From Dromaius novaehollandiae (lineage: Eukaryota; Chordata; Aves; Casuariiformes; Dromaiidae): 64,000 bases of DNA. This document shows, in pieces, positions 11,501 through 22,835 of the stretch; the stretch's first letter is position 1; each line of letters starts with the position of its first letter. The translations under genes were made by a program, and so were the position numbers. The notes beneath the pieces were generated by a model. The model was not told the DNA's origin, searched no databases, and saw nothing but the letters and a program-made list of their open reading frames with translations. The stretch lies in NCBI RefSeq assembly GCF_036370855.1, contig NC_088105.1:8685619-8749618 (forward strand), written 5' to 3'.

Positions 11501-14500
11501 CTGCTTTTTCCTCTGAGACTTCTGACATTTCCCAGATTGAAAAACTCCTTCTGGGTTTTGCTTTTGAATGGTACCAAACATCACAGGTATGCAAACATTA
11601 TCACCAGAATATTTTCCAAAGAAAGCAGATGGCACATAAGAGATCTACGATAACTAATTGATGCTCTAGCTCCAATGCTTACATTTTCAGAAGATCCTTC
11701 AAATTTTGGCAGTCAGGAGAGAAATCTTGCAAGCAGCTGAAAAACAGCTCTAACTCCCAAAGGAAAGCTACACTTGCTCCACAAGGGCAGTATTATCATC
11801 ACTAGTCCTCAGAGCATGTGAGCTCTCTTCTGCCAGAAAATACTGCTAATGGCTTGACGAGGTCCAACAATCACATCTACTCACCTTTGTTTGTGGGTTT
11901 GAAGAAGAAGGGGGCCATTACAGCAATACCACTAGCGCCTATGGCTGCTGCATGTCTGGCCTGTAAAAGAGAGAATGGAAGATACCTGAAGGTACATCTG
12001 CTTTATATTTATTACACACCTAGTGAAAAGAAATTATATCATATACACACCAGCTCCTGGGACTCCAGTAGACTTAGCGCTCCCACATGGATGATCACGT
12101 GATCCAACCTGCATAAGAACAAAACCAGAAGATCTGGGGAGGCTTCACTGATGGTGAAAAATATCAGACTGCCAAATTGAATCCATTCAGACCAGGGAGC
12201 CACAGAACAAGAACTTCTAAAAAATTAATACTAAGGGGATTTGAACCTGTGCTGTCTTGAAGAGCAGATACATGGGGAAAATGCCTACAATGGCAAGCAG
12301 CTGGTGGCGAGAAAAAATGCACATCTGCAAATATAAATCATGTATGACTGTTTCCCATCATACTTGCAAGGCCGTCAGGAGTGAAAAATCTTAGTAGTCT
12401 ATTAGGAAGATAAAATTAAGATGTTAAGATTTAATGTGGAGCTGGGAAAAGGAAAGGATATCAAAGCAGATGTTTGCTTTCTAAAGCTACTGCTTTGCAG
12501 AATTGCTAGAGGAGTAGAGCCTCACAGCAGCATCTTTAACCGTTTGCCTGCTCCAATCAATGCCATTTCCCAAGTTCCAGTTCATCAGTTCCATTTCTGT
12601 GTTACTTCTTTACATCCACACAGACTGAGAGTCTTCACATCAGTTTATTTTCTCTCACTCTTCCTCCCACCCTAAAACACCTCCTTCTCGCCAAGAGAAA
12701 GCAGGGCTGAGTGACACAGCACTATGACAGGTACTGGGGTGGGAAGAATAGACCTGTATTTAGATATGCAGCTAGACTCTCAGAAGACCTGGGTTGAATT
12801 CCTCCCTCTGCCATGGATTCTGCATCTTTAGGGAAGCACTTAAACACTTTACACCTCAGCTTCCCCCATACCAAATCATTCAATGAATGCATTAAAAGGT
12901 TCTGAAACGCTCAAAGGGCTTTGAATGGCCAGACATCTCTTTCCTTTTATTTCTTCTCAAGAATAACAAAAGGGCACAGCCCAGAGCCTTTTTTTCTTCT
13001 ATCCCGCTCCATAGTGTACCAAGAGAGGAGGACTCTTACAACCTTCTAAGCAGTGGAAATGGGTATCAGCTACCTGGCGGTGACAAAGACAGGTTCTTCT
13101 ATAAAGGACCTGGGGAACAAACCCCAGTGACAAAACACCCAAAGGAAAGCCATCAGCAGATGTGGCTTTGCAATCAGGGATGCCTGTATCATAACACGAG
13201 GTCTGGAATCTCCTGTTCCCTCTCAGCTACTCACTTGTCTTTTCCTTGGTGCACCCATTCTTCTGCCAGCTGCTTCCTCTCCTGGACGCTAAGGGCCAGA
13301 CCTTCTCCTGTCGTGCCATTCACTGTTTCAATACAACACAACACACTTGCTGAGACCTGCCCTACATACATTGCTTTTACTGAAGACAGTTATTGGCATT
13401 TTTATGATACTATACAGAAATATTTTTCCCCCAATTCATTTTAAGATAACAGAGTTCCACATCAATGTCTACACAGGGCTTACAATGTTATCAGCACTAA
13501 ATGCTTGTGTCTGAGGCCCAGGTGTCTCAGCATCAGTGGCGTGGGAGGGAGAATGTGGAATTAGCTGCCAAAACTGGAAAACTGTGACAAGGGCATGAAG
13601 GGACACGCAGCTAGCCAGGTAGCGTGACCACTTGAATAACTATCTGACTTCCACTCCAAGGGAAAAAAGATTAAATTTGGCTTCTCCATCCTGAATGGAA
13701 CCACTTGACCTAAGCTAAAACACCTCTAGAAAACAACAAAATGTGAATGTGTTCAGTCACAAGCAGTCACAGATTAAACTGGCATAGCTGAAGTCACTGT
13801 CACAATCTGCTTTTCCTCTTGCCACTCTTTTGACTGAAATTTTGAGCTGAAATCTTAGCACTGACTTCAGCTTACTTAAATATGCCAGGCTGTGAACCAA
13901 GGTGGTTTAGCAGATGCTGCATTTTCTATCCAGCCATCCCTGCTGCCACAGCAGAAGCCCTCAAGACAGAGCCAGAGCAGACAGATGGGAGCAGCGAGCA
14001 CTGAGATATCATCACCCAGTGCACCACAGTTCCCTCAAGAAGCCTGTTTGGGGTTGATGAGTCCACTGGATGTTCTGGGCTCCTGAGCTGATGTTTTTCT
14101 ATCAGATGATTGCATATTGCTCAGGCAAAGGAGAGAATCATTCAAGTGCGGCCAACCCAGCATTATCCATTTGTCTCTGGGAACGTCTCTGTATGAAGGC
14201 CACGCTTTTATTTTATTCTGCATACTAATGAGGTGTGGGCAAAAGCAGACCCCTGAAATGCTGCTTACACTCTCTCTACTGTGAATACAAACACCTATTA
14301 CGATCCCACATCAACAGACTTTCCCATTACTGCTCTTATCAGGCAAGATATCACAGGGCTGGTATCCAGGGCATAACACAGTTTCTGCCAAAAAACTTAC
14401 CAAAAATGTTCTTCACATTCTGCTTGCTTACCAAATAATCCACATATTGACGAATCACCGAAAGGTTAATTTGTCTGAAAGGAAAGGAAGCTTAGGAACC

Positions 14501-16317
14501 TCAGCTACTGTAAGTCTCTACCCACAGAAATCTTAGGTATTTTTGAATCCTTACATTTATACATACATGGACATGGATATACTCTGAGATATGATACCCT
14601 CAACATGAGTTTAACAGCTCAGGTAACAGTTCAGTTCTGAATGTCATGTACTTTCTTCCAGTTCCTCCTCCTCCTGACAAGTTGTTTGCTGTTCCAATAT
14701 GTTATTTCACCTGGTAATTACTGAAGGTTTGTCATAACAAAGGACATTTTGGGAGAGAGATGGGAGAATAAGAGGCACTCAAACCTTCTGCACTATTGAG
14801 GGAAACAAGAGTGCTCTTGAGAGCACAAAGGCATTTGTGCAAGTGCTGGCAAAGAGCTAAGCTATCCTTTTAACTGCAGGACACACACCGCGAAATGGTG
14901 TCTGGTGGATGTGACTTTGACCTCTCTCTCTTGTTAAAGGATGAGGAAAGAAACAGACTTCCCTGAAAAACAGGGAAAACAGAATTCTAGGTTTACCTCC
15001 TCTCCAGAGCAAACTTATTTTGTTTAACAGTGATTAATACTTTGTTGTTATTCTAACTTGTCAAACATGCAGGACAACCCTGTGGTCTGGAAGCCAATTC
15101 TGGGACCTTTCTTGGGTTCACACATCACCCAGAATTTCATAGCTGCTCTCGCAGGATCTATTTTACCATGGCCATGCATTTTCCAGCAGAGGGCCCAGAT
15201 CATTCTCCAAATTCCACGTTGCAATAAGCTCAAGTAGTAATAAAAAAGGAAATTAGAAATAAGTTTCCTCTAAAACACAAAACTAAGCAGTGGCTGTAAT
15301 GCAGATAAGTTCCCTGTTGCCAGGACCATGCTTTACAATACTTTTCAAAAGTATTTTCAAAAGACCCACATTAGCAAATGTCCACCATCTCCCTCAGAAA
15401 CTTGTTCAGCTCTTAGCTCATCTCCTATCAGCATATTTCAGGGTCCTTTGCTAACTCCAAAACAACTGAGTCTTGCAACATCAAAATGCAGTAGGGAGGA
15501 AGTCTTTTTATCAACATTTCCTTGAGGAAGGCTGAATTTCAATTTTCGATTTGCTTGCCATCATTTTCAGAACTTGCAGGTCTTGCAGGGTTTTCTTCTG
15601 GTTTAAACTGATCCTATGCACACATATATACACATGAAAATGCGCATGACTTAGCTAGGGGCAAGAGAAGTGTAAATGGACATCAGACTTAGAGAATTGT
15701 TTCTTAGCTCTCAAGAGCTCTTTTTACTTTGTGATTTTATTTTGTGATTGGACTGTGATACATCTTAGGTAGCTTGAAAATATTATAATACTCATATAAC
15801 CTTACCATGGTTTAATTTGCACCTAGAAAAGTAGTAGAAAAAGAGATACAAGACTGACCCAACACTTCTCATCCCAGATCTACAGCACTTGCTGAGAGAC
15901 AGGAGGATGCTGAGGTGAAGGGAGCCCACTAGCACTAGTGGGACTGACCTGGTAATTTCTCATCTTACTTCTCCCTTCTCCCAAGGACAGGCCTGGATAG
16001 TTTGGTTACAAAATTAAGCTCATCTATGACTGTAAGAAAGGAGATTAGGCTTCATAAACCTTTGTTGCAAAAGTACACTCCAAGCTCTATATTATCCACC
16101 ACAACTGAAATGGTAAACTCAGAGATCTGATTTAAAAATAAAACCAAACAACCATCAGTCCCAGATAAGGGAACAGGAAAATAAGGCTGTGGGGTAACAG
16201 CTGGCAATGCAACTTTGACAATGCAAAGACTGTGATGCAAGCTAATACTTACCCATCGGGAGTCATTGGAGTGACTGTAGCTGCTACAAGACCCTGTAAC
16301 TTCTTTCTGGGTGCCAT
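6359..16317 (-). CDS. NPL: N-acetylneuraminate pyruvate lyase (sialic acid aldolase), complete
   Basis: NPL is a cytosolic class I aldolase that cleaves N-acetylneuraminate to N-acetylmannosamine and pyruvate. Eleven coding exons (minus strand): 16317-16253, 14474-14401, 13322-13235, 12108-12051, 11960-11885, 10247-10155, 9679-9531, 9346-9300, 8475-8391, 7532-7493, 6507-6359. All junctions are GT-AG and keep phase; they total 924 nt, or 307 aa plus TGA (human about 320 aa). The start [19 protein letters not shown] aligns with the family N-terminus, and the ATG lies four bases inside its exon, just after the acceptor. Signature residues: GTTGE (49-53, pyruvate carboxylate site), Tyr142 in YYYHIP and Schiff-base Lys172 in GVKFSDTD. 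The protein forms a TIM barrel; I see no signal peptide. Introns hold two MIR-like SINEs and a 34-nt poly(A) tract. The upstream exon must be non-coding and lies in the 17-kb CpG island. Confidence 0.97.
8481..8514. repeat. Poly(A) run of 34, acting as poly(U) at an NPL splice acceptor
   Basis: There are 34 consecutive A on the plus strand. On the NPL (minus) strand this is a T34 tract, followed by GG and the CAG acceptor of the exon 8475-8391. It therefore doubles as the polypyrimidine tract. It may be the tail of a lost retroposon or simple slippage growth. Confidence 0.9.
8945..9062 (+). repeat. Ancient MIR-like SINE relic (NPL intron)
   Basis: The order TTTAACCTCTCTGGGCTTTG, then a TTCCTTACCCAT block, then GTGCTGAGAGGATAAAGAAAT follows the core and 3' half of tRNA-derived MIR/CORE-SINEs. 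Divergence is high, so the copy is old. Confidence 0.55.
12775..12925 (+). repeat. Ancient MIR-like SINE relic (NPL intron)
   Basis: GACCTGGGTTGAATTCC resembles a tRNA-type B box. It is followed by CTCTGCCATGG, then GCACTTAAACACTTTACACC and TCAGCTTCCCCCAT, in the order of a MIR element. The copy is diverged and 3'-eroded. Confidence 0.6.
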
Positions 16318-17064
16318 TGAGCTGTTTGGAAAACAAAGAAAGAGATGAAAATGATTCCCATCTTGTATTGTTTCAGCTGACCTCTGTTAACAAGAAAACT
16401 TGACAGGCAAAGTCCAGAAGAAGTGAACTTTGCAAGGAATTTTTGTTGTGGAGAAAAGAACCTAGAGAGAATTGCTTGGTTTTCACTGACAGAGAAGCTT
16501 CTTGCAACCAGTCCCATCCGAGAACAGGAACGGGAGCACCAGATGCAGTTAAGCTTCAAGACACCTTCTATTTACCGTTCCTTCTTCATGCATAGGTTGT
16601 GGCCTAACACGTGCACAGTAATACCTGGCAGCTTGAGAGAGAGAACAATTTTGTGGAGAATCTGGCTCAAAACCCTTCATCCACGTTTGAGAAAGGGGAA
16701 GAAAGCTAGGAGATGTGTGTCACGCTAACCAAAAAGGGGAAGAGTGACTCCCAAATCCTCCATACTCAAGCAGGCTAAACCCCCCGGGCTATCGAGGGCC
16801 GACCCAGCCAGAGCCATCCTTCAGGCCTGCGGGCAGCTGCTTCTCCCGGCCGAGGCGAGGGGCGAGCCCGCCCGAGCGGCGGCCCGGCCCGGCCCGGCCC
16901 GACAGGCTGCCCGCGCTGAGGCCGCCGCGCTCAGCGCACCCGCGGGCTGCCCCGCTGCCGGGGCCGACGCCGCAGCGCCCGGCACCCCCGACCTACCTGT
17001 CCCGCGGCTCTTTCCCCCCCCGCCGCCTCCGCCGCCGCGTCCCCTCACCTCGCCGCCAGCCGCC

Positions 17065-17129
17065 CCGCCTCCGCCTCCGCCTCCGCCTCCGCCTCCGCCT
17101 CCGCCTCCGCCTCCGCCTCCGCCTCCGCC
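17065..17129. repeat. CCGCCT hexanucleotide tract in NPL CpG island
   Basis: About ten near-perfect CCGCCT units lie in tandem. The opposite strand is AGGCGG-rich, with closely spaced G pairs. The tract lies just upstream of the candidate NPL exon 1 donor and may fall inside exon 1. Confidence 0.9.
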
Positions 17130-17266
17130 GCCTCCCGGCTGCTCTGGGGCGGGGGCGGGCTCGGCCCAGCGTGCGCCGCCGGCCGCCCCGCCCCGCTCCG
17201 CCCCCGGAGCCGGAGCCGGAGCCGGCCCTGCGGCGGCTGCGTGGGGGGCGGCGGCGGCCGTTGGGG

Positions 17267-17360
17267 CCGTTGGACCCGGCGGCGAACGTTCGGACCGTTG
17301 GACCCGGCGGCGAACGTTCAGACCGTTGGGCCGGGCGGCGGCCGTTCGGACCGTTGGGCT
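17267..17360. repeat. 28-bp GC-rich minisatellite upstream of NPL
   Basis: Three 28-bp units start at 17267, 17295 and 17323, and a partial fourth starts at 17351. Each begins CCGTTGG and ends with a GTTCGGA-like block. Units 1 and 2 differ by one base; unit 3 is more diverged. They lie in the distal part of the CpG island. Confidence 0.9.
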
Positions 17361-19294
17361 GAGCTCCCCTCAGGAGCGCTTGGGCCAGCCCGCTGCCTCA
17401 CACCCAGCACGTTTTCCCCCGGGGGCGTTTTATGCCCTTGCTGGGGGCTCCTCCGGGCTGAGCCCCTCCGTCTGATAAGATTCATGTACCCCCACCAGCA
17501 AGACTCAGGTCTTTCGAGAGCGCTTAATGAAGTGAGCAGAGGGAAGCGGGCGGGGGAACCGGGTTTCTGCTGCCATCTGACCGCTCTGACGATCTGCATC
17601 ATGAACTTCTTTTAAATCGGGGTATTTCTTATGGAAAGGATTTCAGCAGCTTTTTGGTAGATTTCCCAGACATGGGGCCTCACAAGGATAGCCGTGCCAA
17701 AAAGGAGAATCCAAAAGACGAGCAGGACACAAAGCCCAAAGGATTCCCATCAGCCAAAAATACTCTTTTGCAGTTGTTTTAATAGTACATAAACCTGCTA
17801 AGATGCCGCTTTTGTTTTAAAGAAGAAAAGGGTTTGGACAATGAAAATCACAGGCTGTGACATGAGCCTGGCCTGCTTTTGGAGTTCGGCTGAATTGCTG
17901 AACTTTTAAGAACCCTGCCAGTGTCATTACATTGCTAAAAGCACTTTACACGGATCACAAACTTACCAGCGGCAAAAGACAGTCTATATGGGGGTGATTT
18001 AAATATTCTTTATTTACAGTGTTACAACTTAAAAAGAAAAACTGAAAAGACATGGACAGCAATCTGCCTGAAGGACAGGCAGGCAGTCAGCATCATCTGA
18101 CGTTTGTCTCAAGACAGACATCTCTTCGTGACCTCCTTCCTTCTCCATCAGCTTCCCTTTTCGGCCCGACTCTTAGAGGACCCCTTGGAACAGCCAGTCT
18201 CTATAATCTTCTGTAACCTAAAAGTAATGTTTTTAAAGGCTTGTTCAAGTTATAATCATCTCTCTCAAACTTTCAAAAATAAATAATGCAAACACACTAT
18301 CAAGAGATGAGAGATGCCTGGATTTTAGGGGGAACACTGAACTTCATTGCACGCTTTGCAGGAGGGGTGAGATGTTCTGGCAAAGCTTAGCGCTCATCAT
18401 AGCCGAGACAGACAGCAGCACTGTAGAGTATCAGGGCAGGAGATTTCAAGGGGAGGTTAGAAAACAGTTTTGTGAATTTCTGCAGGGATTTCTTCCCAGC
18501 CATAAGTCACTGTATGAAAAACAGGGAAATATTTTGCTTATGGAGCTAGAGAACAGCTGAAAACAGTGGAGGAAGCCTGGCTGCAAACTAAGAACAGGTG
18601 TGTTTTGCACTCTGCAGGTTATGGTAGAGTGACTTGGGCAAGCTCAGCTATATTAAGTTGTCTAACCCCGCACTTTGGAGCTCTAGGCAAGAAATATGTT
18701 TATGCTATGCTGTGGCCGGCAGTGTCAGAGCACTCCCATGGAGTCGTCTGCTGGAGATCCACACATCTGCCGTGCAGTGCAATAGGAAGAAAGGAATTCT
18801 GCCATTCAGCACCATTGAACAAGAGGGGTTTCAAGAGGCTGAGCTTAGTACATGAGGAACCAAACCTAGATTGAGTTGCCATAAAACAATCACTAGAGGG
18901 CATGTCTCTGCAGACCAGCCAACTCAAATGCTTGCTAAGGGTTAGTTAGGAACTGTGATAAAGAGCATCACTGATTAAAAGATGTTTATCCTGAACAATT
19001 ACAATTGGTCATGTTAGTCAAATTTCAACTTTTCTCTGTTCCCAGACAAAATAAGACTGTTCAGCTGGAGATCAAACTTAAAACTACACATCAGCAATTT
19101 AAGGGTAAGCATCAGAATGTTATTATAGTAAAAGAAAACCTTATATGCCCCCCCCCATTCAGTATTTGGCCTCATCTTACATCTCTGAATTTCCTTGAAG
19201 TGACCAATGTGCCCATTTCACCACCTGAGTCTCAAATCTCCTGAGCATGAGATTCACAAGTTATGGCATTAAAACAAACAAACAAATAAACAAA

Positions 19295-19400
19295 CCACTA
19301 ATCCCTGTGCCTTAATTTCTCATTTGTAAAACAGAGGTCATATTTAGCTCTTGTGCTCCTTGCCATGTTTATCTAGTCTGCAAGCTCTTCAGATATTAAT
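19295..19400 (+). repeat. Old SINE-like relic
   Basis: CTGTGCCTTAATTTCTCATT then TGTAAAACAGAGG matches the cytosine-rich core segment common to MIR/CORE-SINEs (consensus-like CTCAGTTTCCTCATCTGTAAAA). A later TCTGCAAGCTCTTCAGAT resembles SINE/L2-type tails. It is diverged. Confidence 0.4.
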
Positions 19401-20329
19401 GATCTCCGGTGGATGCCTGCTGGGGGGGGGGGGGGGGGACACCTCCTGTTAATCTCTGCCTCTAATTTGCAGTCTTTTTACAAATGACCTTTGTGAGCAT
19501 AAGAGAAACAAAAAAACAAGTAACATGAAAAATACAAAAGTATAAAATGTATGATATAAACCAAAAGCCACAAGATGCACATAAATGAGAAATGAAGGGG
19601 AAGGTCTGGTTCATTTGGGGCCCTTTCCCATCACGTCCACCACCGCAACCTGGTGTAGCCTCGAGGGGGGCTAGCTCACATTGCCAGGGCTATGTGACAG
19701 CATGGCAATTTCACTGGGAAAGGTTTTGGCTCCCCGCTCCCTCATTGCCTGCCCTTCCTTCAGCCCGTTTCTTGAGCCGCTGCAGTGCTGGAGCACGCCC
19801 AGGCCCAGCACAGTGTGCAGGCTCTGGGGCACACAGAGTGGCGAGCTGAGAGGATCCACGCTGCGGTGCGAGGAAGGCAAATGGGGGTCAGGCTATGGCA
19901 AGTGAGCAGAAAACAGTGGCGAATGGGGAGCTAAAACCACTCCCTGCATGCAGTGCCTATGGCTTTTGCTCACTTCTCTGACGTGTGGTTTTACCACAGA
20001 TGCGTACCACATGCAGTGCACAGCCTGGATCCCGTGGCAGAAATACAGCTACGCACAGCACAATCCCCCTCCATCCCACAGAAACCGCGGCAGGTCCTGA
20101 ATTTGAATCTTCACAGCAGATCTGGCCACGGGACTGTCACCACCTATTAAAATGATGTACGATTGTCCCCTTAACGCCCTGCACAGATTTATGACTGACA
20201 TTTAACAGCTTCAGAAGAAAAGGAGCTGTAAAAGGTCACATAAAGTGCATATGGACTGATCACCAAAAAAGACATGAATCAGTCTCTCTTGAGAATGTAC
20301 CAATGTCTGCAGGTTGCAGCTCTGCTGTG

Positions 20330-20440
20330 GGGCTTGCTTTGCAGACTGAGGAAAATCATTGTGCTTTTCAACACCTCTTTCCCATCCATGAAACAGATGC
20401 AGTAAAACACTCTGCCTGCAGTACTCCCTGTCAGATCTTA
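20330..20440 (+). repeat. Old SINE-like relic
   Basis: TTTCCCATCCATGAAACAGA with flanking sequence resembles the MIR core (TTTCCTCATCTGTAAAATG). The match is short and diverged, so family assignment is tentative. Confidence 0.35.
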
Positions 20441-20734
20441 CATGAGAGTGCGTTGAGAGTACGCAGCGTCCGCAGCAAAGAGAACAATCCCCTGCTGTTC
20501 TGTGCCCTGGGAGCACATTTTTCACGTAGTCACATAATAATCTCAGGAGTTTGGGTTTGTGGTATTCCTCCTCCACTCCAAAATATGCTCACTGTGGGCT
20601 ATTCACACTCAGCTATCATTTTCTCTGGGGCTTGGCTTTATTAACAGGTTCTCACAAAGCACATGTGTTTTTCTTTTATTTGATGCTCATCTCTTTCTTC
20701 CTGAAATCCTCTCTTCTCTATGCTCTTCCAGCCA

Positions 20735-21400
20735 TATGGGTAATTTCTCTTTCTCCAGGATGAGCAATCCCAGCTCTTGCAGCCTCTTCTCATATGACAG
20801 ATTCTCCAGTCCCTTAATCATCTTTGTGGTCCCTCGCTGGACATGCTTCAGTACATCCTTGTCCTTCCGGTACTGGGGAGGCCAGCACTGGACCCAGCAC
20901 TCCAGATGTGGCCTCACCAAGGATGATGGGAGGGGAAGGATCATCTCCCACAACCTGCTGGCAGCCTAATGCAGCCCAGGATGCCATTGGCCTTCTTTGC
21001 CACACGGGCACTTTGCTGGCTCATGTCCACTAGGACCACCAAGTCTTTTTCTGCAAAGCTGCTCTCCAGCTGGTCGACCCCCAGCCTGTACTGGTGCCTG
21101 GGGTTATTCCTCCCTGGGGCAGGACTTGGCATGTACCTCTGTTGAACTCCAGGAGGTTCATCTCTGCCCATTTCTCCAGCCTGTCAAGGTCCCTTTGAAC
21201 AGCAGCACCAACCATCCGTCTATCCACCACTCCTCCCAGTTTGGTGTCATCTGCAAACTTGCTGAGGAGGCACTCTGCCCCATCATCCAGGTCATTAATA
21301 GAGAAGTTAAGCACTATCGGCCCCAGTATTTACCCTTGCCTCTTGTCATGCCTCTAGGCACCACTGAGAAAAGTCTGGCTCTGTCTTCTTTTTCTTTTGT
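20735..21400 (-). mobile_element. CR1 LINE fragment, reverse transcriptase C-terminal part
   Basis: Translated on the minus strand this gives CR1 ORF2 blocks in order: [55 protein letters not shown], and RPHLECWVQCWPPQYRKD, then VQRGTTKMIKGLENLSYEKR. The blocks fall in different frames, so the copy is frameshifted and dead. It lacks the 5' part of ORF2 and the usual CR1 3' UTR end. It points to a sauropsid genome. Its upstream end abuts the TTAGAG-type array. Confidence 0.9.
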
Positions 21401-21429
21401 CTTTTAACAGCATTCCTGTAACTTGAAGA

Positions 21430-22835
21430 ACAGAAAAACCTCCTTTAGGGAGGTTCAGAGGCAGCTCAGTGCTGCGTAGAGCCATTTAGAAGTTCAGAAG
21501 AGTTTCGGAGTAGTTTAAGAGATCTTAGAAATGCTTAGTGCTGTTGAGAGCATTTCAGAGCAGTTTTACAGTGGTTTAGAGCATTTCTGAGCTGCTTAGA
21601 ACAGTTCGTAGGTGTTAGAGATCAGCACAGCGAGGTCTTAGAGCTGCTTAGAGTTGTTTAGAGGAATACTAGAGCTGTTCAGAGGAGTCCAGAGTTATCT
21701 AGAGGAGGTTTAGAGGCATTTTAGTGCTGCTTATGGAGCATAGAAGAGCTGTAGATCAGTTTAGAGGTGCTCTGAGTTTTTTAGAAGAGGTTTAGAAAAA
21801 AACTGTAAAGGAGTTAACAGTTGTTTAGAATGCTTTACAGGAGTTTAGAGCACTGCACAGGAGTTCAGACCTGCTTAGAACTGCTCATTGAAGCTTTAAA
21901 GGTTTAGATCAGTTTAGGAGAGCTGTGGAGTTGCTTACAGCAGTTAAATTTTAAAGGACTTCAGAGAAGTTTTAGTGCTGCTTCTCTAAACAGCATTTCT
22001 GTTATAGAGGAGTCACAGGGCTGCTTGGAGTAGTTTAGATATTTTAGAACAGTTTAGAGGAATTTTAGGGCTGATTAGTGAAATTTGAGGGCTGTTTAGA
22101 GGAGTTTTAAAGGAGTTTGACTACTTAGAGGTGTTCTAGAACAGTTGTCACAGTTGCAAGGAGGTCGAGAAGTGTTTGAGAACTATTTTGAGGCAGTTTA
22201 GTGCTGCTTAGAGCAGCGTAGAGGAATTTTAGATGAGATTAGAATTGTTTAGAGGGTTTTCAGAGAGGTAGAGGTTTTAAAGGAGTTTACAGTTGCTCAC
22301 AGTTTTATATACCTGATTAGGAGTTTTACAGCTGTTTAGATATGTTGTACAACAACTTAGTGCATTTTAGAGGTATTTTAGAGTTGCTTAAAGAAATACA
22401 GACAGGTTTAGAGGCATTCTAGCGTATTTTAGAATCAGTTAAATGCTTTTAAAAGATTTCTTGGAGCAGAGTATTAGAGCTCTGCAAGAGTTCTTTAGAG
22501 GTGTTTTGGAGCTGTCTAGTGATGTTTTAGAGGGATGCTTTGAGCATCTCAGAGAATCTCCAAGGAGTTTTAGAGGTCTAAAGGAAATTCAGAGGTCTTC
22601 AGACCAGTAAAAGAAGTTCTAGATTAGTTCAGAGGAATTTGAGAGCTGCTGAGAGCTGCTTGGAGCAGCTGCTTAGAACTGCTTAGGACAGCTTAGAGGA
22701 TTTCTAGAGCTACTTGGAGGCAGTTTAGAGGAATGTCAGTGCAGTTTATAGGACTTTAGCGCTTTTTAAAGGAATATTATAGCTGCTCAGAACTACTCAG
22801 AACTGCCTAGAGTGCTTTTGAGGAGTTTTGGAGGA
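21430..22835 (+). repeat. Degenerate array, ~10-bp unit, TTAGAG core, ~1.4 kb
   Basis: For about 1.4 kb the sequence is built from variants of TTAGAGCTGC / TTTAGAGGAGT / TTAGAACAGT, spaced about 9-12 bp apart. A representative stretch is TTAGAGCTGCTTAGAGTTGT near 21638. There are over 100 diverged units, no coding frame and strong purine/T bias. The array begins within about 50 bp of the CR1 fragment and ends abruptly near 22835, where unique sequence resumes. I do not recognise it as a named satellite. Confidence 0.85.

Larger units (their letters stand above)
16745..17480 (-). promoter_or_regulatory. NPL: CpG-island promoter and non-coding first exon region of NPL
   Basis: A strongly CpG-rich block lies about 0.5-1.1 kb upstream of the first NPL coding exon. 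Two good minus-strand donors could end the untranslated first exon: CGAG|GTGAGG with exon end at 17049, and ACAG|GTAGGT near 16997. The coding exon has its own acceptor just before 16321, so a separate 5'UTR exon is required. No TATA box is evident. Confidence 0.6.
17481..20734. other. Intergenic, no gene seen
   Basis: This lies downstream in coordinate terms of the NPL promoter island. Short ORFs lack similarity to anything I know. There is a 15-base G run at about 19424-19438 and two SINE-like relics. Confidence 0.5.

Noticed and set aside
16744-17475. 243-codon plus-strand ORF with a proline run
   Set aside because: It is a shadow of the CCGCCT tract and 28-bp repeat in the NPL CpG island, with no family signature.
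21430-22835. Interstitial telomere repeat (TTAGGG)
   Set aside because: The unit is about 10 bp with TTAGAG, not a 6-bp TTAGGG repeat; no run of TTAGGG was seen.
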